A stretch of DNA of 8,568 nt from an uncultured Treponema sp. (GTDB lineage: Bacteria > Spirochaetota > Spirochaetia > Treponematales > Treponemataceae), in assembly GCA_937893155.1 (NCBI GenBank), contig CALBGU010000203.1, positions 1 through 8,568 of the forward strand, in the 5' to 3' direction. Positions 1 through 6,034 of the stretch are shown here, piece by piece. How positions within the stretch are numbered: the stretch's first letter is position 1; each line of letters begins with the position of its first letter. The notes beneath the pieces were generated by a model. That model made no database searches and was not told where the DNA came from. It saw nothing but the letters and a program-made list of their open reading frames with translations. The position numbers and the translations under genes are program-made.

Positions 1-40
1 CTATATCAATTTTAGAGAGTTCCTTTTTCCAGCATACCAA
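1..40 (-). CDS. possible 5' end of a divergent gene (partial, TTG start)
   Basis: On the minus strand a strong Shine-Dalgarno sequence GGAGGT (plus positions 48-53) lies 7 bases before a TTG codon at 40-38. The frame then stays open to the window edge and reads MVCWKKELSKIDI. The nearby ATG at 35-33 is in another frame and stops after seven codons, so TTG is the only start that leaves an open frame. Thirteen codons are too few to recognise a family. The case rests on SD quality and spacing plus a divergent arrangement with the ferredoxin gene. No convincing -10 element was found at the right distance upstream. It could be chance. Confidence 0.3.
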   Translation of the reverse strand, partial: MVCWKKELSKIDI

Positions 41-101
41 AAATAACACCTCCGATATTTTGTCAAAATTTTGTTTTTTTTGAATAAAAATAAAATCGTG
101 C

Positions 102-130
102 TTGTCTTTTCAAAAAAGGTGTGTTATTAT
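102..130 (+). promoter_or_regulatory. extended -10 sigma-70-type promoter of the ferredoxin gene
   Basis: The -35 box is TTGTCT (102-107). A 17-base spacer is followed by the -10 box TATTAT (125-130), preceded by TG at 122-123, which makes an extended -10. Transcription should begin near 136-138, giving a leader of about 30 bases that carries AGAGGT (154-159) ahead of the ATG. Spacing and box quality suggest a strong constitutive promoter. Confidence 0.65.
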
Positions 131-166
131 TCTTATTAACACTTTTTATCATTTAGAGGTATCATT

Positions 167-337
167 ATGGCTTACAAGATTGGAGATTCTTGCGTAAATT
201 GCGGTACATGTGAATCAGAATGCCCAGCAGGAGCAATCAGCGAGGGCGATTCAGCTCGTGTTATCGACGCAGACAAGTGCGTCAGCTGCGGAACATGCGC
301 TTCTGTTTGTCCGGCAGGAGCAATCAGCGAGGCATAA
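167..337 (+). CDS. 2[4Fe-4S] ferredoxin, clostridial type
   Basis: This is a 56-residue cytoplasmic electron carrier. It has two CxxCxxCxxxCP motifs: Cys9, 12, 15 and 19, then Cys38, 41, 44 and 48. Together they supply the eight ligands for two 4Fe-4S clusters. The length matches the classical clostridial ferredoxins of about 55 residues. Such proteins serve as low-potential partners of pyruvate:ferredoxin oxidoreductase, hydrogenase or Rnf in anaerobes, but the partner here is unknown. The ATG at 167 sits 7 bases after AGAGGT. The gene is alone between its own promoter (102-130) and terminator (354-388), which suits an abundant protein. The two halves are an internal duplication, and 19 bases are identical between them (227-245 and 314-332), encoding the AGAISE stretch after each motif. 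Confidence 0.95.
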   Translation: MAYKIGDSCVNCGTCESECPAGAISEGDSARVIDADKCVSCGTCASVCPAGAISEA

Positions 338-353
338 AAGCCAGCGAAGATAA

Positions 354-388
354 AAAAAGGGGTGCGGAAAAAGCCGATACCCCTTTTT
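354..388 (+). terminator. intrinsic terminator after the ferredoxin gene
   Basis: GGGGT (359-363) pairs with ACCCC (379-383), extended outward by A-T pairs 354-358 with 384-388 and inward by CGG (365-367) with CCG (374-376). A T-rich tail follows. It begins 16 bases after the ferredoxin stop codon. Confidence 0.85.
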
Positions 389-404
389 ATTTTGAGATTT
401 TTAC

Positions 405-410
405 TATAAT
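405..410 (+). promoter_or_regulatory. perfect -10 box directly upstream of the 418 gene
   Basis: TATAAT lies only seven bases before the ATG at 418, so the predicted transcript start coincides with the start codon. No good -35 box is visible at 16-18 bases, where the sequence overlaps the T-run of the preceding terminator. No Shine-Dalgarno sequence lies between the box and the ATG. This points to a leaderless transcript, unless a more distant promoter reads through the terminator. Confidence 0.5.
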
Positions 411-417
411 ATAAATT

Positions 418-807
418 ATGCTTAATAAGATTGTAAAAGAACTCAAACACACCGTTTTTTCGGCTTTGAAAGTCCTTTTCCTTGTCGCTTTGTGTGTTTT
501 GGTTGGCATTGCTATCGTTTTTCCGCTTTGGGAGTGGGCAACATCATCGCCAAAAACATATAGTATGGCAATATTGTTGTTTTCAGTAGCATTTTTGATA
601 TACAAAACCGTAAAAAGTTGCATAAAAATACCAAAAAGTTTGCTTTTTAAACGCATAATCCACATTGTTTTGGCAGTAATCGAAATTTTTGTGTTCATAA
701 AATATGTTTTTGCTCTTCATCGACTAGCCGCAGTTGTTTCTCTTTTTGTGTATGCGGTGCTGGCAATTTCAGTTTCTGTTTTTGTAAAAAAAGAGGCAAA
801 AAAATGA
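418..807 (+). CDS. small four-helix membrane protein of unknown function
   Basis: The protein has 129 residues and I do not recognise a family. Hydropathy read by eye suggests four membrane segments at about residues 13-36, 48-62, 79-97 and 103-123. They are joined by short basic loops (K63, K66, K70, K73, K78, R79), and the tail is very basic (KKEAKK). It has no signal peptidase site and no obvious catalytic motif. The stop codon overlaps the start of the next gene, an exported M23 peptidase, in an ATGA arrangement, so the two are probably translationally coupled. That position suggests a role at the envelope, but this is inference. The ATG has no Shine-Dalgarno sequence and a TATAAT box just upstream. 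The upstream frame is closed by stops, so the start is well fixed. Confidence 0.7.
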   Translation: MLNKIVKELKHTVFSALKVLFLVALCVLVGIAIVFPLWEWATSSPKTYSMAILLFSVAFLIYKTVKSCIKIPKSLLFKRIIHIVLAVIEIFVFIKYVFALHRLAAVVSLFVYAVLAISVSVFVKKEAKK

Positions 808-1814
808 AACGGATTTTTGCTTTCTGGGGATTTCTTTTTTTTCTGCCGTGTTTTTTGAGCAACGCATTTTCGCAAAACAGCGAAACAATCACAATCAGCA
901 CGGATTCGATTCCGCTTATTGAAAACTTGAAAAATTCGTCTCGAAATCCCGGACTGTACGACCAATATCAAAAAGACGTGGAACTTCGGCACAAAGCCAT
1001 TTACGGCACATACAAAATTGAAGGCACAAAAATAAAAGTCCCGCAAAAAAAATCCCAAGATTTTCAATACGAAGATTTGATTACCTTCTATAAATACACG
1101 GTAAAAAAAGACGACTCCGACAGAGATTTTTTTTCATTTGCGGCTAAGTGCGGAATTCGCCCAGATACGCTTGCATCGCTCAATCATATTGCGAAAACGA
1201 GCGTAAATCTGGTGGGAAAAACGCTGATTTTGCCATCAATGGACGGAATTTTTGTGCCCGAAAACGCAATTACCGACGTTGACCAACTAATTCAGCAAGA
1301 ATTTCAAAAATACCTAGAAAATCCAGAAACGGTGTGCTATATTTTAAATCAAGAGAAATTTTATTTTATCCGAAATGCAAAATTCAGCCAGACCGACCGA
1401 GCATTTTTTGTGTGTCCCGACGATTCGATGGTAATGCCCCTCGAAAAAAGCCGCGTTACGTCTCCGTTCGGCAACAGAATCAGCCCCATTTCAGGGCAGT
1501 GGAAAATGCACACGGGCATTGACCTTGCAAGTCCGCTCGGGTCTGCGGTTATGGCGTGCAAAAGCGGTTCGGTGGAGTTTTGCGTCAAGGGAAATCCCGT
1601 GTACGGGAATTACATCGTTTTAAGACACGACGCAAAAATGACAAGTGTTTATGCGCATTTGGGAGCAATGCTTGTGCAGAAAGGACAATCGGTAAAACGC
1701 GGCGAAAAAATCGCAGAAGTCGGTCTGACCGGGCAAACAACAGGTCCGCATCTGCATTTTGAAATTCGCACAGACGGGAAAGCAGAAGACCCCGCAAAGT
1801 TGCTCCCAAAATAA
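804..1814 (+). CDS. exported LysM-M23 family metallopeptidase
   Basis: This 336-residue protein is a probable zinc endopeptidase that cuts peptidoglycan cross-links outside the cytoplasmic membrane. Residues 1-23 form a signal peptide with a likely cut near AFS-Q. Residues about 97-145 resemble a LysM carbohydrate-binding module (starting YTVKKDD and ending GKTLILP). Residues about 212-333 are the M23 (LytM/peptidase_M23) domain. By comparison with LytM, His236 and Asp240 (HTGID) and His318 should bind zinc, while His285 (YAHL) and His316 (HLH) are catalytic. All are present, so the enzyme should be active rather than a degenerate regulator like EnvC. The start has AGAGG seven bases upstream (792-796) and overlaps the upstream gene by four bases. 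The following PEGA-like gene begins nine bases after its stop. The exact substrate bond is unknown. Confidence 0.92.
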   Translation: MKRIFAFWGFLFFLPCFLSNAFSQNSETITISTDSIPLIENLKNSSRNPGLYDQYQKDVELRHKAIYGTYKIEGTKIKVPQKKSQDFQYEDLITFYKYTVKKDDSDRDFFSFAAKCGIRPDTLASLNHIAKTSVNLVGKTLILPSMDGIFVPENAITDVDQLIQQEFQKYLENPETVCYILNQEKFYFIRNAKFSQTDRAFFVCPDDSMVMPLEKSRVTSPFGNRISPISGQWKMHTGIDLASPLGSAVMACKSGSVEFCVKGNPVYGNYIVLRHDAKMTSVYAHLGAMLVQKGQSVKRGEKIAEVGLTGQTTGPHLHFEIRTDGKAEDPAKLLPK

Positions 1815-1823
1815 TTTGGACTG

Positions 1824-2834
1824 ATGGAACTTTTTGGTTTTATGGCAAAAATGGTTAAAAAACTAACATTTTTGATTTTCGCTTTTTTATGCTTCTCGCA
1901 ATCGCTGTGCGCTGAAATGTTCCGCGTGCATAAAACGCATATACTCGGAACAGGCGAAGACGATATTGTATTGGCAGGCATAAATGACTGTATTTCTATC
2001 ATTTTGCCAGAAGACATAAGTTACTTGAACGGTATTGAACTACAAATAAAAATCCCGCGAATTATCACAGAATGGCCATATTCCATTGTCTACGGCGTTT
2101 ATAACAATGTTTCGCCTGCACCCCAAGAAACCGTTATCGATTATCGCGGTGAAAAAATAAATGGCGGAATTGTTCCGAATCGGCTTTCTTGGGCTGTTCA
2201 AATTCCGACGCGGCAGGGCGTAAAATTTCGGGAATCGCCGTATACAGCAGTTATTCCTGTAATAGCAAGCACTGATTCTGGTGCGTTGTTTTTCCGATTT
2301 CAACTTGCGATGAAAGGAGTTCCGCAAGAATTTGACACATCGTATTTTTCGGTGAGCGCAAAACCGATTTTTGCTGAAGTCGGGAAACTCACGCTGTCGA
2401 TTACAGCACCCGACAACACAAAAGTTCAGCCATACACGGTTTTTGTGGACGGCATACAAGTAAAGGAAAAAGAAGACGGTATCACCCTAGCAACCGGCAT
2501 TCATTCCGTTTCTCTCGTGTCGGATTTTTATCGAAACGAAGTGCGAACCGTTACGATTGAGCAGGCAAAAGTTACAAACCTTGAAATTACCTTCCGCGAT
2601 ATTACCCCCGAAATCCGAATAAGTGCACCAGAAAATGCAACCGTTTTTTTGGACGGGGAAAAAATTTCTGAATGGGATTCCGTGCTGCGCGTCAGTCAGG
2701 GCGACCATCTTTTGCGCTTTATTATCGGCGATTACGAAATAATCCGCACGGTAAAAGCAGAAAACGGCAGGTCTTACACCGTTACACTCGGAATTGACGC
2801 TTCTGTAACAGAAGACACAGAGCCTGCAAATTGA
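1824..2834 (+). CDS. exported protein with two PEGA-like beta domains
   Basis: The product has 336 residues if translation starts at 1824, and the start is uncertain. ATGs at 1842 and 1851 (residues 7 and 10) would give a more typical signal peptide beginning MVKKLTFLIF, and none of the three has a good Shine-Dalgarno sequence. The hydrophobic core at about 14-29 ends in SLCA-E, a plausible signal peptidase I site. Residues 32-185 form an unrecognised beta-rich region. Residues about 188-258 and 262-323 are two tandem PEGA-like units, each with a short VDG or LDG turn (FVDGIQV, FLDGEKI) followed by GxHxVxL-type strands. PEGA domains are surface or envelope beta modules of unclear role. Its place directly after the M23 peptidase suggests a shared job in cell-wall binding or envelope structure. 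The PEGA assignment is by eye and moderate. Confidence 0.75.
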   Translation: MELFGFMAKMVKKLTFLIFAFLCFSQSLCAEMFRVHKTHILGTGEDDIVLAGINDCISIILPEDISYLNGIELQIKIPRIITEWPYSIVYGVYNNVSPAPQETVIDYRGEKINGGIVPNRLSWAVQIPTRQGVKFRESPYTAVIPVIASTDSGALFFRFQLAMKGVPQEFDTSYFSVSAKPIFAEVGKLTLSITAPDNTKVQPYTVFVDGIQVKEKEDGITLATGIHSVSLVSDFYRNEVRTVTIEQAKVTNLEITFRDITPEIRISAPENATVFLDGEKISEWDSVLRVSQGDHLLRFIIGDYEIIRTVKAENGRSYTVTLGIDASVTEDTEPAN

Positions 2835-2844
2835 CCTTAAAGAA

Positions 2845-2872
2845 ATGACATACTCGCGACGATATATATTAT
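2845..2872 (+). promoter_or_regulatory. candidate promoter of the C-rich-loop RNA
   Basis: A -35-like ATGACA (2845-2850) is followed after 16 bases by TATTAT (2867-2872). This lies inside the alternating run 2862-2870, which also offers TATATT at 2865-2870. A start at 2876-2880 would put the 5' end within the first hairpin arm, so the exact start is ambiguous. The element begins 11 bases after the stop of the PEGA-like gene. Confidence 0.4.
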
Positions 2873-2958
2873 GTAGGGCAACAAAACATTATCCCCTCCC
2901 CACCCATTGTTGTCCTACTGCTTATGGGCATTGACCGGCGAAAGCCGGTCTTTTTTTT
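2873..2958 (+). ncRNA. candidate small RNA with C-rich loop
   Basis: The region has no reading frame but clear RNA structure. GTAGGGCAACAA (2873-2884) pairs with TTGTTGTCCTAC (2907-2918) over 12 bp with one G-U pair. The 22-base loop (2885-2906) is almost purine-free in its centre and holds CCCCTCCCC. A short linker follows, in which ATGGG (2924-2928) could pair with CCCAT (2903-2907) as a pseudoknot. The RNA then ends at a GAAA-capped terminator. C-rich unpaired loops are used by several known bacterial small RNAs to cover G-rich ribosome binding sites. That role here is inference. It may be a separate transcript or a 3' fragment of the 418-2834 operon mRNA. It does not resemble SRP RNA, tmRNA or 6S RNA as far as I can tell. 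Confidence 0.5.
2933..2958 (+). terminator. strong intrinsic terminator with GAAA tetraloop
   Basis: GACCGGC (2933-2939) and GCCGGTC (2944-2950) form a perfect 7-bp stem closed by a GAAA (GNRA) loop and followed by eight Ts. It probably ends both the 418-2834 operon and the proposed small RNA, and insulates the PBP gene. No competing antiterminator sequence is visible upstream. Confidence 0.93.
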
Positions 2959-2965
2959 GTTTTCA

Positions 2966-2994
2966 TTGACAAACAGCAGTTTATTTTTTATTCT
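2966..2994 (+). promoter_or_regulatory. promoter of the class A PBP gene
   Basis: A perfect -35 box TTGACA (2966-2971) is followed after 17 bases by TATTCT (2989-2994). The expected start, about seven bases further on, is at position 3001, which is the A of the ATG. A second possible -10 (TATAGC, 2994-2999) has poor 22-base spacing. Confidence 0.6.
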
Positions 2995-3000
2995 ATAGCA

Positions 3001-5619
3001 ATGAAAATATATAAAGTGCCCATCGCTTTTTTTAGCGCATTGCTTACATTAGCCGCAATAATTTTCGGCGTTTTGTTAGGGCTTGGACTTGCAGAAACAG
3101 TAAACACAATCAATTCAGAAAACTACACGAAATTTTCTATGGCGCTTCCCACAAAATTACTCGATATAAATGGGGAGCTGATTACTGAATTTTCGTCAGA
3201 TGAAAAACGCGAAATCATTTCTATAACTGATTTGCCACAGCATTTGATTGACGCATTGATAACTCGAGAAGACCGTGTTTTTTATAAACATCACGGATTT
3301 TCTTTCAAAGCTCTTACGCGCGCGGTGTACGGTGTTTTGACGCACAATACGCTCGGAGGCGGTTCCACGCTTTCACAGCAGATTGCAGGTACCCTTTATT
3401 GCGACCGTCGCGATTATTCGGTCAAACGAAAGTTGCTTGAATTGTGGTGGGCAATTCAGATGGAACGCCGCTATTCCAAAAACCAAATGCTTGAATTGTA
3501 TCTCAATTACATCTATTTTGGAGGCGGAACAAACGGGGTTAGCGCTGCAGCAAAATATTATTTTGGACATAGCGCGCTCGAAATGACGCCAGCCGAATCA
3601 GCAGTGCTTGTTATTCAGCTCTCCAATCCGTCCCAATTTAACCCGTTTGCACATCCGAATATGGCAATGCCGCGCCAAAAAAATGTGCTTGACGAAATGG
3701 TGCGAGCAGGCTACATCACGCGCGCAGCCGCAGACGAATCTTTCGACACATATTGGGCGGAATTCGATTATACGCGCACAAACACCTCGGCGTATATGAT
3801 GCGAGAAGACAAAGCTCCGTGGTTTTCAGAATATGTACGCCGAGAACTTTCCGATATGCTTTACGGTACGGACGACCTCTACACAAGCGGCTACACGGTA
3901 AATACAACGTTGAATCTTGCGCACCAACAAGCCGCGCAAACAATAATGACAAAGTATATCAACCGTGCAAATACGCTTTACAAGCAAGAAATAAACAGCC
4001 GTCAAAACGACGCAATCAAAACGTATGTGCCGATGACAGATTTGCTTGCCTTGCTTTTCAATTTAACGCCGCTCAAGGTAAATCAACAGCGCGCAGAGCA
4101 GACGGCTCTTTCCACCTATACCGCAACGATAAATCCGATTCTCGACGTGGTATCGATTATGTGCGGCATTGAAGACCTCAAAGTCGGTGTTGTGAGCAAA
4201 GGTGCGGCAAAAGCGCAGACGCAAGCGCAGGAAACGACCGTCGAAGGTACGATGATTGCGCTCGAAAACAGTACCGGCTATATCACGGCGCTGGTCGGCG
4301 GTAGCACCTACAGCAATTCAAACCAATTTATCCGCGCGGTGCAGGCAAAATTGCAGCCGGGTTCCACGTTTAAGCCGCTTTATTATTCCGCCGCTATTGA
4401 TACGCGGGAATTCACCCAGACTTCAGTTATCTCCGATACGCCGGTTGTATTCCACGCCGCAGACGGAAAACCGTATATTCCTCTCGATTTCCGCGGTGTG
4501 TATGAAGGCAATGTGCAGCTTTGGTATGCACTCGCCCATTCTATGAATATTCCGTCAATCAAGATTCTCGATAAAATCGGATTCGATGCGGCAATAAACC
4601 GCGCAGTCGCTTTGCTCGGCATTTCAGACGAAGAGCTACCAAGCCGCGCATTCATTCCCGGCTATCCGTTGGGCTTAGGCGTTTGTTCGGTGCGTCCGAT
4701 TGAAATCGCGCGGGCGTTCGCCATTTTTGCCAACGAAGGCAAAGAAGTAACGCCGATTGCAATCCGCAACGTAGAAGACCGCGACGGCAACATTATCTTA
4801 AATCCAGAGCAGAAATTACGCGACGAACAGCGCAAAAAAGGCGACAACATTCAAGTTATTTCACCGCAAACAGCATACATTATGACGCAGTTGCTGCAAA
4901 ATACCGTCAAAAGCGGAACGCTTGCATGGGGCGCAAGTCGTGCGTCAACAAACTGGTCATATCGCGGCTCAAAATTCACGTTTACCGACAAAAACGGCAA
5001 CCGCTTCACGATGCCAGCAGGCGGCAAAACGGGAACGACGCAAAACTGGGCAGACGCATGGACGGTCGGATTCACCCCATATTACACGGCGGCATTCTGG
5101 TTCGGCTTCGACAAACCGGGGCAGTCGCTCGGCTTAAACATCACGGGTTCAACGCTGGCGGGCGTGGCATGGGGCGATTTTATGGCAGAAGCAAACAAAG
5201 GACTGTCTTACCGCAATTTTGCCCGTCCTGATTCAGGGATTGTCTCAATGAAAGTCTGCGCAAAGAGCGGGCATATCCCCACTGATGCGTGCGGCGACGA
5301 GGTGATTACGGCGTATTATCTTGCGGGCACAGAACCGACGGAACAATGTGAGTATCATTCCAACAACGTGGGAAAAGTCCTCGCGATTCAGCGGCTTGAA
5401 ACAGAAAAAATGATGTCAGGCTACAGTTTTACCGAGCTTGAAAACGCGGACGGCGTAACACTCGATTTGAGTTTCTTAAATGACGACGCGCCGCAGTCCG
5501 AGCTCAATAGCGATATGTTCGGCGACAACAACGGCATCACCGTGCAGACAGGCGAGAGTTTCACCACTGATACTGGGCTTGAAAACAATGATGATTTTGG
5601 CAATTTCTTAATGGAATAA
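3001..5619 (+). CDS. mrcA: class A penicillin-binding protein (PBP1A type)
   Basis: This 872-residue bifunctional enzyme polymerises lipid II and cross-links peptide stems at the outer face of the inner membrane. A membrane anchor spans about 7-30. The GT51 glycosyltransferase (about 50-245) shows EDRVFYKHHG with catalytic Glu90, GGGSTLSQQ (119-127) and the RKLLELWWAIQMERRYSK motif (143-160). The transpeptidase (about 412-735) has the nucleophile Ser455 and Lys458 in STFK, SMN (514-516) and KTGT (676-679). All key residues are intact. An unusual stretch of about 90 residues (324-413) lies between the two domains. Cys753, Cys764 and Cys783 fall in the C-terminal region common to PBP1A proteins. 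The last 70 or so residues are acidic and low in complexity. No Shine-Dalgarno sequence precedes the ATG, and the predicted transcript start falls on it. A small Phd-like gene follows 16 bases after the stop. Confidence 0.95.
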   Translation: MKIYKVPIAFFSALLTLAAIIFGVLLGLGLAETVNTINSENYTKFSMALPTKLLDINGELITEFSSDEKREIISITDLPQHLIDALITREDRVFYKHHGFSFKALTRAVYGVLTHNTLGGGSTLSQQIAGTLYCDRRDYSVKRKLLELWWAIQMERRYSKNQMLELYLNYIYFGGGTNGVSAAAKYYFGHSALEMTPAESAVLVIQLSNPSQFNPFAHPNMAMPRQKNVLDEMVRAGYITRAAADESFDTYWAEFDYTRTNTSAYMMREDKAPWFSEYVRRELSDMLYGTDDLYTSGYTVNTTLNLAHQQAAQTIMTKYINRANTLYKQEINSRQNDAIKTYVPMTDLLALLFNLTPLKVNQQRAEQTALSTYTATINPILDVVSIMCGIEDLKVGVVSKGAAKAQTQAQETTVEGTMIALENSTGYITALVGGSTYSNSNQFIRAVQAKLQPGSTFKPLYYSAAIDTREFTQTSVISDTPVVFHAADGKPYIPLDFRGVYEGNVQLWYALAHSMNIPSIKILDKIGFDAAINRAVALLGISDEELPSRAFIPGYPLGLGVCSVRPIEIARAFAIFANEGKEVTPIAIRNVEDRDGNIILNPEQKLRDEQRKKGDNIQVISPQTAYIMTQLLQNTVKSGTLAWGASRASTNWSYRGSKFTFTDKNGNRFTMPAGGKTGTTQNWADAWTVGFTPYYTAAFWFGFDKPGQSLGLNITGSTLAGVAWGDFMAEANKGLSYRNFARPDSGIVSMKVCAKSGHIPTDACGDEVITAYYLAGTEPTEQCEYHSNNVGKVLAIQRLETEKMMSGYSFTELENADGVTLDLSFLNDDAPQSELNSDMFGDNNGITVQTGESFTTDTGLENNDDFGNFLME

Positions 5620-5635
5620 AAGGAGTAAAAGGAAG

Positions 5636-5926
5636 ATGGTACAAATAAGACCCATTTCAGATTTAAAAGAGCATTTAAGAGAAGTTGAACGCCTTGCTGA
5701 GCGTGCGCCTGTATTTTTAACCGCAGAAGACGGCAGTACGTTTGTGCTGATGTCGAACGCGGACTACAAAAAAATGTCGGGCAACAAAAGTTCAGAAGCA
5801 ACACGGGAGCGCGTAGCAAAACTGCGGCAACTCGGCTGGTCAAACGAGGAAATCGCCCGTAGTCTCCGCACCACCGAAGTGGAAGTGGAACTCTTGATAA
5901 ACGAAATGCCCAAAGCACGGCAATAA
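5636..5926 (+). CDS. solitary Phd/YefM-like protein with HTH-like C-terminus
   Basis: This 96-residue protein resembles Phd/YefM antitoxins in residues about 3-47 (PISDLKEHL, then APVFLTAEDG and FVLMSNADYKKM), the fold that dimerises and binds DNA. In true antitoxins the C-terminus wraps the toxin. Here residues about 56-91 instead look like a small helix-turn-helix with the core LGWSNEEIARSLRTTEVEVELL, reminiscent of the EVEL motif of DUF2802-type proteins. No toxin gene follows: the next 100 bases are terminators and then a convergent gene. It is therefore more likely a DNA-binding regulator than half of a toxin-antitoxin pair. It lies 16 bases behind the PBP gene and is probably cotranscribed with it. 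AGGAG (5621-5625) is ten bases from the ATG and GGAAG abuts it. The Phd assignment is good, the C-terminal one tentative. Confidence 0.8.
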   Translation: MVQIRPISDLKEHLREVERLAERAPVFLTAEDGSTFVLMSNADYKKMSGNKSSEATRERVAKLRQLGWSNEEIARSLRTTEVEVELLINEMPKARQ

Positions 5927-5934
5927 ATCTTTTC

Positions 5935-5962
5935 AAATCCCGTTTTTCTGCGGGATTTTTTT
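5935..5962 (+). terminator. intrinsic terminator after the Phd-like gene
   Basis: AAATCCCG (5935-5942) pairs with CGGGATTT (5951-5958) around an eight-base T-rich loop, and the T-run continues to 5962. It ends the PBP/Phd-like transcription unit nine bases after the stop codon. Confidence 0.85.
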
Positions 5963-5982
5963 GCGCTTACGGCTTACATCGC

Positions 5983-6020
5983 AAAAAAGTTGCCATTCCA
6001 AACAGTTTCGGAATGGCAAC
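5983..6020 (-). terminator. intrinsic terminator of the chemoreceptor gene
   Basis: An 11-bp perfect stem, GTTGCCATTCC (5989-5999) with GGAATGGCAAC (6010-6020), is followed on the minus strand by six Ts (complement of 5983-5988). It starts 14 bases after the chemoreceptor stop codon. On the plus strand the same stem is followed by ACCCTTTTTA, so it may work weakly in that direction too. Confidence 0.88.
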
Positions 6021-6034
6021 ACCCTTTTTATCGA

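Noticed and set aside
61..66. TTGACA on the minus strand as the -35 box of the left-edge divergent gene
   Set aside because: The matching -10 position would fall at 38-43, on the start codon itself, and reads TTTTTG, which is not a -10 box.
1649..2017. 122-codon minus-strand open frame over the M23 and PEGA-like junction
   Set aside because: The product shows no family features, and the plus-strand M23 active-site motifs lie in the same bases.
2873..2958. Riboswitch or attenuator controlling the PBP gene
   Set aside because: There is no sequence that could form an antiterminator with the GACCGGC stem, and a complete promoter for the PBP gene lies after the terminator.
2873..2958. Known housekeeping RNA (SRP RNA, 6S RNA, tmRNA, RNase P)
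   Set aside because: It is too short and lacks the GGAAG-type SRP loop, the large central bubble of 6S, the tRNA-like ends of tmRNA and the conserved RNase P core.
5421..5936. 171-codon minus-strand open frame across the PBP 3' end and the Phd-like gene
   Set aside because: It overlaps two well-supported plus-strand genes, has a low-complexity Ser/Leu/Pro-rich product, and crosses a terminator. It is a shadow frame.
5636..6034. Complete type II toxin-antitoxin operon
   Set aside because: Only the antitoxin-like gene is present. The bases after it hold two terminators and no second plus-strand frame of toxin size.
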